A stretch of DNA of 64,000 nucleotides from Cladorrhinum sp. PSN259 (Eukaryota > Ascomycota > Sordariomycetes > Sordariales > Podosporaceae), in assembly GCA_033725935.1 (NCBI GenBank), contig MU867061.1:496001-560000 (forward strand). The letters are read 5' to 3'. Made by a program: the position numbers and the translations under genes. Positions 56,560 to 64,000 of the stretch are shown one piece after another. Position 1 is the stretch's first letter. Each line of letters opens with the position of its first letter. The notes under the pieces were generated by a model, which was not told the origin of the DNA, made no database searches, and saw nothing but the letters and a program-made list of their open reading frames with translations.

Positions 56560-57541
56560 TCAGAAGCGACGACGCTCCTGGAACTGCCTTGGATTAATAA
56601 CACGCAGCTGCGCCTTTCTCTCGTGGGCGCCGTCCTCGAAAAAGTCATGGAACCGTATCACCTCATTGACCATGTTCTGTACCATCCTGAAACGGAGGGC
56701 TCCTCGTCTGTGCTGCGTCCCGAGCGCAAACGTCTCGGTGGTCGACAAAACATTCCGGATCTGTCGGCCGTTGAGCTCCCACTTCTCCAGCTCATCCAGA
56801 TGATCCATCAGTTCTTGTTTGCCAAATGCTTCTTCGGGGTTCAGCCGGTTGATCAAGTTCTTCCATATCTGTCGCCGCGAAGAGACCGACAGGCCAGGCA
56901 GCCGAATTGCCAGTTGGATTCTTGATTCGAATGCTGGGTCCATTGTAAGAAGTCTGTTTATGGTTAAAAATATGATGCCTTCGTAGTACTCTAGCATACG
57001 AAGGAACACTGCCAGTTTGTTTTCGTCAGCTGTGTCATCAATACCAATCACTGACTCGCGGCGGACTTACCAGATACAATTCCATTTCGATGAAGATTCT
57101 CCTACGATCTCTTCTCGAGAAGAACGTCGGCCTCGTCAAGCAAGAGCACAGCATCCCAGCGGGATGCCCTTTCAAAATGCATTCCAAGGTCCTGTACCAT
57201 GTGCGACTGGGATTTGAGCTGTCCAATGTTGAGCGGGTACAGCGGCTTCTCGGTGAACTCGGCCACCGTCTCTCCTGTCAATGTTTTTCCGACGCCAGGG
57301 TCTAGTTCCCATACAGCACAACAATGAGGCCTTTGACTTTCGATTCGATGATATCGCCCAGCCCACCGTCCAGATTCTTGCGGTGCTGCTGAACCAGGCC
57401 AACCAGCATATCTTTCGTATCCGGATCAATAACGAGATTCTTCAAGCTCTCCGTGACCCACTGTACCGGTGTAAGCTTTGAAACAGGGAGCTGGTACCAC
57501 TTTGACGACTTGAGTCCGTAACACACTACTTCTATTCTCAC
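56560..57541 (-). pseudogene. AAA-ATPase remnant (5'-truncated, frameshifted)
   Basis: The minus strand reads WYQLPVSKLTPVQWVTESLK, then a decayed Walker A (a frameshift near 57300-57306 separates VVLYGN from PGVGKTLT). In the new frame it continues with VAEFTEKPLYPLNIGQL and Walker B LLLDEADVLLEKRS, meets a TAG at 57102-57104, crosses an intron (57009-57070), and runs on as VFLRMLEYYEGIIFLTINR to the sensor and lid region, ending ERRRF. This is the C-terminal AAA domain of a fungal family that normally has a long N-terminal part, absent here. Two disabling lesions in the catalytic core make it non-functional. Confidence 0.8.
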
Positions 57542-57698
57542 GTCTTATTCTCTCAACTGTCATTTGGACGTGTCAACTAACTGGTGATTAATTTCTGAAG
57601 CCGTCACAAGGCTGTACGAAAACTTCCAGAACCAAACCACGGCCATCAGCATGAGCATGGAGATCCTCGATTGATATCATCACGCTTTACAATCACAG

Positions 57699-58187
57699 AT
57701 GGAGGTCACACTGCTGCACGCATTCTGTGACGTGGAATCTGACCGCGACTCACCGACCGACTCCGACGCTGCCGAGGCCCGCGGCGGCTGCCGATTGACC
57801 GCTATAGGGCTCGTTAAGAGACTGCTGGCGCAGTTGCTCGAATTGCATCCAGAGCTGGCCTACAAACACCCAGATATATGCAATACCTGGCGGTTCCAAA
57901 AGGCCGAAGGGAATTTCACCAAGCTCTAGAGCATCTTTGAGCACCTAGTTGCCAGGATCCCCAACCTGTTTATAGTCATAGATCGGGTCGATGGCTGTGA
58001 AGGTGACGAAAAGGGCAGCGTCATGTACGACTTGTTGCCGGCGCTGGTGGATATGGCCGTGAGGTTGAGGGAAGTGACGGTGATTTTGACGATTGTTTTT
58101 TATCCCCCCGAGCTCGACTCGCCGATTTGCTACTTGTATGTGGATATGAAGAGGTCCAGAGATAGCCGTGGGGGAAGGAGTTGGTGA
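57699..58187 (+). pseudogene. P-loop (NACHT-like) NTPase remnant
   Basis: One frame runs 163 codons with a single TAG at 57927-57929. It reads LVKRLLAQLLELHPELAYKH, NFTKL-stop-SIFEHLVARIPNLFIVIDRVDG, and MYDLLPALVDMAVRLREVTV. The order (helix, W-containing IFEHL segment, Walker-B-like FIVIDRVDG) fits the middle of fungal NACHT-type NTPases. There is no Walker A region and no repeats, so only a fragment survives. The stop sits where Trp is usual in such sequences, a TGG to TAG change. A possible upstream exon piece lies at 57601-57675. Confidence 0.6.
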
Positions 58188-59531
58188 CTTTGGTGTTTTG
58201 TATTTTTACCTACCTTTGTGTTTTTGCTGTCCTTTCTCTTGCGGTGAGAGCAAAGCTCATTGCTTCTAAAGGTGCTCTTGTATAAGGTGAAATTGCGGCA
58301 GAATCCAAGCTTCAGTTCAAACAAATTGTGCTATGTCCGAAACGGGAGAATGAATGGCAGCAGAAGTTTTAAACGCCAGCTCCCGTTTAATCGAGTCGAC
58401 GGCGTCCTTAGACGGCTACTCTACACCCGATTCCCTCCTTGAGTCCCAGAAAATTCCGGATCAGAATGGCAAAGCCCTGGATTATCTTGGTCAATCTCTC
58501 AAGTTTGTTCTGTTGAGTATTGGCGGATTCCCTGCTCACGTATGTTAAAAGTTGGCATCGAGACAATGATCAATTTACCTTAACATTACTACAACTTGCA
58601 TGGTTGCTATCCTCGGCGAGCCACGAATAGGTAGACAGCATAACTCGCCGTAATACGTCTTCATCTTGCAGCTCATTAGCAAACGGCGATAATAACTAGT
58701 TCGATTTACAAACACGTAAATCCAGGGCAATTGGCCAATACTATCCAGCAACTGCTTGTGTTTTTTTTTTTTTTTTTTTTTTTTGCGCAACGTGGCGTAA
58801 ACTTCGTCTGACCAGATTGTCTGAATAACCCAAGGGACCATCCCCCCAAAACAAGCAAAGAAACACCTTCTTTTTGAAGTAAAAGAGAGACACTTGGAAG
58901 CGTTATTATTCGATGATTTCCCAGTCAAATCATGCTTTTGGCCTCCACGGCCTGACTCCTTCCTCGTCTCAGTGCCAAGCCGCCCCCCGACTTTCCTCTT
59001 TGGGCAACTGCAATGGTGAACAACTTACGCCAAAACCGCTGCCAAGATCTCATCAAGCCACTGATCCCCGGAACAGCCCTCGGGGTGCTGTGCATTATTT
59101 GGGAAGGTGCACCCATTTGAGCTTCGAACGTCGCTTTTTACCCCGCGCGGAGAGCCAATACCGAACGACCAAATACGATGTTTCAACCATTTTACTTGTG
59201 TCGCCATGACGTATCCCGCCTAAAACAGCGGTTTTTGGTTAACCATCGGGCCAACAGAGCGGCGAGAACAGAACAAAAAAAAAAAAAGAGGATGGCTGAG
59301 CCCCCCGCAGGCTTGCATCGCCAACGAACACAGCTAGATACCTAACAACAGCCACCACCAAGCAACGCTATTTGTTTGCTAATTCCGTCGGCTGACAGTT
59401 AACCTGGTCAATCATTAGCAATCCCATTGCTTTGATTCTTTATATCAATATTCTCTCATTCCATTTCATTTTTTTTCCATTTCTGTCCTGCCATTTTCAT
59501 CACATGTTCAATTGAACAAAACAATCCAACG
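58188..59531. other. Intergenic with a T24 tract
   Basis: No convincing gene was seen. A short frame at 58354-58548 ends at a possible GTATGT donor but has no continuation. A T24 tract lies at 58761-58784. The promoter of the next gene occupies the end. Confidence 0.5.
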
Positions 59532-60205
59532 ATGCGCTCCGCACTGGCCCTCACCGCCCTTGTCGCGGTGTAAGTTCACTTACACTCACCATCATTCCTG
59601 TCACCAAGCGTTACTAACAGTTTATAAAGTGCCCGCGCACAAGTAACGGCCGCTCCATCAATCCCAACCGTCTCGGGCTGCCCCGCCGTCCTGTCCGTCA
59701 CCGCACTTTGCAACACCTGTGTCACACTCGCGTGCATCGAGACGGCATACATCACTGCAGGTTGCGACGGCTGCCCGAGCGCCCCCGCGACTGTCTTCAC
59801 CGGCTACCCGTGCGAGGACAACTGCGCGGGACTGGGCGGGTGCAAGACTGAATATATGGTTGTTTCCGCTGCCGACCCGGGGGAATGTAAGTCTGAGCCC
59901 CAGACGATATCGCTTGACCCCATCATCACCGGGAGCGGAAGTGAGAATCCAAGCACGATTGGGGTTACTGTTACGGAGCCCGGGGACGGGATCAGTATCA
60001 CTACGGTGACGACGACAGGTTCGAATTTTGTTTTTCTTTGTTGTGACGAGAAGTGAACGCTGACTCAGTTCTAGGCGGAACAGGTTCGGCACCAGCTCCT
60101 ACCCAGACTACTTTAAGTGGGACTGTATCATCGAGCGTGAGTTCGACGGCTGGGCCAGTTAGCACTAATGCTGCGGGTCGGCTGAGGCCTTGGAGGTTGT
60201 GGTGA
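59532..60205 (+). CDS. Small secreted cysteine-rich protein
   Basis: Exons 59532-59569, 59630-60018 and 60075-60205 join to 185 residues. A 60-nt intron interrupts the signal peptide (MRSALALTALVAVARA), as is common for fungal secreted proteins. The mature N-terminal half has about ten cysteines, including CNTCVTLAC, GCDGCPSAP and CEDNCAGLGGC, suggesting a disulfide-rich fold. The second half is Thr/Ser-rich. The last intron (60019-60074) has a weak GTTCGA donor but a good CTGAC branch site. The C-terminus ends in basic and Trp residues without a clear GPI signal. No named domain was recognised; it is an effector-like or wall-associated candidate. Confidence 0.7.
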
Positions 60206-60605
60206 GCCTATGGAATCGGATTTTGGAGAACCGGAGAGATAGATCTGTATCCAGGATGAACAAGCCCGCTCTTTGATCTTATTTCTCTACAAAAATAGCC
60301 TCCTACGAAATGGAATCAGCAATGTTATCTTATGGAAGTCAACAATACGTCTCTGCACGTTCCTCGGTGTCAGTAGAGTTGCTCCATCAAGCGCTCCTGA
60401 GAATTCTCAAGAGCTCACATGACATTGGTAGAATTTGGAATGCGGATGTCCTTTAGCTGACCAATTATTGGGTACATTCATGGGAGGACAGTCAGGCTGA
60501 CTACCATTAAGCATGCCCAATTTCGTGTAACCTTGGGCCTTCAACCGAACTGAAATCATTTCCACCGACAATGTTGAGAAGTGCAGTAGTCTGTCGAGGA
60601 CCAAT
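60206..60605. other. Spacer, no gene seen
   Basis: 3' flank of the secreted protein gene. Nothing else was recognised. Confidence 0.5.
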
Positions 60606-61479
60606 ATGGCATCATACAACGCAATCCTGGTCGACGACGTCGATGAGTGGGCTTTACCCCATGGCACAGGCCTTCGAAGCACCAAGCAGCCGGACTTCCT
60701 GCCAATTTAACGTGTAGAACCCCCTTATGTCGATGCCGCGTTCTCTCATGGCGATGGGATGGAGTAATCACGAAGTACCAGGGGCTCACGCATGTCGCGG
60801 GCGCAGTCCGCTATGCCAAGACTGCGGGGATTCGGTACTCCTTCGTCGACCAGATTTCGATTGATCAGATCCTCCCGGTGGATGAACTACTTCGACAAGT
60901 AACCTGTTCGACGCTTTACGAGACGATACCAGTTAATACCGTCTACAGCTTGCCGGCGCATCTCTTGCGGACATCATCTACCGTCCATGGATCTGCAGTG
61001 AAGTCAGACTCTTCCAGCATAACCCGAACAAGGCTGTCTTTTTTGGCTTCATTGACATTCAGTCACAGTTGTGGGATCGAGATCTTTTTGGAGTATACTT
61101 TTGGATAATTTGGTTTGGCAACTTTACGACAACCGTTGCTGCCGTGCTCAGGGGGGAAATTGGGATGGCCGACATCTCCAACTTCAAGCCGATCATCGTA
61201 CCACTCGCGCCTGCCCTAGAAACCGCCTTTAGTTCAATGCGTCGGAATGACTACCTCCTCACGGCCCTGCTCCTCTGTTGTGTGCATGGGAAGGAAAAAT
61301 TGTCGTTCAATTTTCTCGATCTCACTGGTCTGCCGTTTGATGGTTACAGCTTTACTAAGCCTGAGGTAGTAAAATTAAAGGTTAAGCCAATGGAGGAGCC
61401 TGACACTCTACAGAAAGTCCGCCATATTCTCTTGGACGGGGCTCTTTTCGGATCCTTTGCAATGATACCTACCCACTGA
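60606..61479 (+). pseudogene. Decayed gene of an accessory fungal family (HET-like vocabulary)
   Basis: Coherent protein pieces appear in order but in different frames. They are MASYNAILVDDVDEWALPHG, then LSWRWDGVITKYQGLTHVAG and AVRYAKTAGIRYSFVDQISIDQ, then (one base shifted near 60950) LAGASLADIIYRPWICSEVR, WDRDLFGVYF and MADISNFKPIIV, ending at a TGA. The LSWRWD and FVDQISIDQ blocks recall the layout of HET-type domains (ALSYVWG, WIDALCINQ) but are not a clear match. An early stop at about 60708 and at least one frameshift make it non-functional. Confidence 0.5.
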
Positions 61480-61698
61480 AGTCGCCGTGGATGTCTTCAC
61501 ATTTCGGGATACAGAGTGCAAGATTGTCGGCCGCCTCGCCATGAGGGAAGCTGATCATCGAGCACACGAGGAACAAGGGGTTACGAGAAAGTCTTCTTCG
61601 ACTTGGGGTTGAACGACAGTAGCACAGTGGACATAACAACAAATGGCAGAATTTTCTTTTAAACTATAACCGCAAACCTACGTCCTTGCCCCAACAAT
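61480..61698. other. Short spacer
   Basis: Nothing seen beyond the 3' flank of the next minus-strand gene. Confidence 0.4.
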
Positions 61699-63285
61699 CT
61701 ACCTAATTCTCTTAAACAACAACTCCTTGGTGGGATCAGGGACACACTGCCCGCCAAACTTGAAATTCGGGTACCGTCCTTCAACACCATCCGGCAACCG
61801 AATGTCATAGGTCAACAACGCATTCGCCACCATCATCTTCACCTCGTTCGCCGCAAAGAACCTGCCGGGGCACGCGTGCCTTCCGTACCCAAACGTCAAA
61901 ATGTTCTGACCGATGCTCACGAACTGGTGCTGAGCCGCCTGCTCACCCCTCGTGTTCGCCCGCAACTCATAGAACCTCCACGGTTGGAACTCTTCAGGAT
62001 TGGGAAAAATCTCGGGGTCCCGGGAGATGGCCTCGGCAGGGACTTCAATTTGTACACCCTCCGGAATCACCTGGCCCGAGGATAGGGTAAACGTCTTTGT
62101 GACCTTGCGCGTGAAGGATGCCGAGCCGAGAGGATCGACGCGCAAGGATTCTTTCATAAACGAGTCGAGGCGTTTCATGTTTTGCATCGCCAGGGACGAA
62201 AAGACGCCGTTGTGTTCTGCGAGGGCCGACTTTATTTCGTCACGCAGGATGGGGATGTACTGCGGGTACGCGGCGAGGTTGTAGAAGACGTTGGTGGAAG
62301 TCAATGTGGTCGTGTGGATAGCTGCGAAGCTGAGGCCGAGCTGGAGACGGGCCAGCTCTGCGGTGGTGTAACTCCGATATTTGCCTCCCTGGCCGTTGAG
62401 GATCCACTGCAGCATGTCTTCGGGTTTTTGGTCGGTTTCTTTCAGGTTGCGGCGCTGGGCGACTAGGGGTTGGAGGAGACGATCTGCGTTCGCGAGGCGT
62501 TCATCCAGTTTCTTGACTTCGGGTAGTCGCCAGGCGAGGAACGGACGAAGCCAGGGACGCATTCTATCGACGACACGGCGAGCGTTCATCACCTCAACGG
62601 TGTAGTTGATTGCTGCATCGATGTACTCCTCTGTTCGGGCAACCTCTTGCCCCAGGAAGACTCGGCCTGATACCACAGCGACGATTCGAAGGAGCTTCTG
62701 GTTGATGTTGACGGGCGTCCAATCATCGCACGGCGGAAGTTCCCTTTGGAAAGACTCCTGTACCTCCTCGGCGATGGAAGGGTTAAGTCGCACCAGAGCT
62801 GGTGTGAGGTTTGACTTGATGACGTGAGGGACCAAAGTGTGGCCGGTTTCAAGCTTAGTATACTTGGTATGCATGCTATCTACCACCGCACCGTCGAAGC
62901 TGACGGTATCATCTGGGAGATTGCGCAGTTCGTTGAGATACTTGGCAGGCACCACGATGTGAGGGCGCTTGTTGGATGTCACGACCCGAAAGATGCCCTT
63001 TTGGAACTAAATAATATGTTAGAAAGAGATGCAGTGTTATCATTAGGCATCGTCGTGGCAAACCTTGTTGTATCCATCGAGGTAGACTTGACTTGCTCGC
63101 TCCAAGAAGACTTGTCTCCTCTTCTCATCACTACCCAGTTCCGCTCCGACAACTGGGATGTTTCGCAGAGGGTTTCCTCTGAGAAAGGTTTGGGCAAGGA
63201 GAACTGCAATCAGAACTCCCACTGTTGGCAAAAACAGGTGCAAATCTGTGTGAAGCACCCGTGTGATGGCGTCTGTCAGGGCCAT
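61699..63285 (-). CDS. Cytochrome P450, ent-kaurene-oxidase-like group
   Basis: Exons 63064-63285 and 61699-63006 flank a 57-nt intron (GTTTGC...TTAG), giving 509 residues. The splice restores YNKFQKGIFRVVTSNKRPHIVV, a conserved block. An N-terminal anchor (about 14-34) precedes the globular domain. The I-helix is LSFAAIHTTTLTSTNVF, typical of this fungal group. The ExxR helix is MKESLR, followed by RKVTKTFTLSSGQVIPEG. The heme loop FGYGRHACPGRFFAANEVK carries Cys453. Known relatives oxidise diterpenes or other secondary metabolites in the ER. The substrate here is unknown. It is 22.8 kb from the other minus-strand P450. Confidence 0.9.
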
Positions 63286-64000
63286 CTTTGGTGGCTGAAG
63301 CCGAATGTTCCAGTTGGCAACTTGAGAGTCGTCGTGATAAGGTAACTTGAAAAAGAAGAGGGATAGCTAACACGTTATATATCCCACCAGCTCAAGTGCA
63401 ACAGCACAATAATTTGTGCACTCTAAACACGGAGTGTCGGTCAACCGATTCATTTTTTTTTTTTTTTTGCAAACGAAATGATTGGCTCCATTGCCCTGTT
63501 ATGTGCACATTGAATGTCAAGAGCATGGTAACATCGCTGCTCAGATCCGTGTAAGGTCACAATTTGCCGTTGCAGCTGGCCCGTTGGTGGAGAAGGAGCT
63601 TGGCGATTCGATACTGCCGTTGCAGTTGGCCTGTGGTGGAGAAGGAGCTTGGCGATTCAATACTGCCGTAAAGAGGGTTGCCCGGTTAATACAAAGATGG
63701 CCGTCCATTGGATACGAATTCTGGTGGATGTCACCGGTCACTGGCCTGGAGGACTGTCGGGGCGTCCGGGGTTGGATGAGGAGGCTGGATTTCGCCAAAA
63801 GGGTAGCACAATGAGACCAACGAACAATGTCGTGAGTCAGGCATTCTAATGTCCCACAAGAAGTGGATTGGAATGAAGCAAGCAGAAAAGGGTTGATGAT
63901 GATGATCATAATGAATGATAAATAAACTTAAACAATTGTCCAATCAAGCTCGGAACCGAAAGCGAATGCGGGACCGAGACCCGTTGAAATCACACGTTGT
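63286..64000. other. Right edge: P450 promoter and a tandem duplication
   Basis: No gene was seen. A T run lies at about 63454-63468 and a 50-bp tandem duplication at 63566-63664. Confidence 0.55.
63566..63664 (+). repeat. Tandem duplication of a 50-bp unit
   Basis: Two units, 63566-63615 and 63616-63664, share GGTGGAGAAGGAGCTTGGCG and differ by three substitutions and one deleted base. They lie 280-380 bp upstream of the P450 start. Confidence 0.85.

Noticed and set aside
58354..58548. 64-codon frame ending at a possible GTATGT donor
   Set aside because: No acceptor leading to a continuing frame; the T24 tract and stops follow.
1..64000. CRISPR array, rRNA, phage or bacterial operon signals
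   Set aside because: None seen; intron-bearing eukaryotic genes throughout.

Overview
The window is nuclear DNA of a filamentous ascomycete (Pezizomycotina, most likely Sordariomycetes). The signs are genes split by short introns (52-108 nt) with GTAAGT/GTATGT donors and CTRAC-type branch sites, and families typical of this group: PTH11-like receptor, Clr5-ankyrin protein, trichodiene-synthase-like terpene cyclase, DUF3176 and DUF4419 proteins, and several P450s. The species cannot be fixed from the sequence alone.

Layout. 1-4.2 kb is gene-poor, with a Tc1/mariner transposase scrap and a tRNA-Val(AAC). 4.3-21.2 kb is mostly housekeeping and nutrition: a secreted three-CBM18 chitin-binding protein (-), a DUR3 urea transporter (-), a membrane-anchored GH3 beta-glucosidase, a coactosin, a short-chain dehydrogenase and an aquaporin with altered NPA boxes. 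21.9-40 kb is an accessory stretch: a CYP58/TRI4-like P450, a basic/RS-rich unknown, a 1320-residue Clr5-ankyrin protein, an 87-residue membrane protein, relics of three related AT-rich elements and of a pogo-like transposase, a Kex2-type secreted cationic protein, and a tail-to-tail pair of sesquiterpene-synthase-like and CYP7/8-like P450 genes, which is a minimal terpene locus. 40-50.8 kb holds a DUF3176 membrane protein, a PTH11-like receptor, a secreted dienelactone-hydrolase-like enzyme, a DUF4419 protein and a five-exon gene with an NLR-like N-terminus. 51.8-61.5 kb contains several broken genes: an MFS transporter interrupted by one in-frame TAG, an AAA-ATPase remnant, a P-loop/NACHT-like remnant and a further decayed gene. 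Interspersed with these are an intact BTB protein and small secreted proteins. A third P450 (ent-kaurene-oxidase-like, -) closes the window.

How they may work together (inference). The terpene synthase and adjacent CYP7/8-like P450 are the only pair whose chemistry fits one pathway. The other P450s, the SDR and the hydrolase are 8-25 kb away and cannot be assigned to it. The concentration of NLR-like genes, pseudogenes, TE relics and local tandem duplications between 22 and 64 kb suggests a fast-evolving part of the chromosome. Gene models with introns were built by hand from splice consensus and phase agreement. All family calls are by recognition, without database searches.
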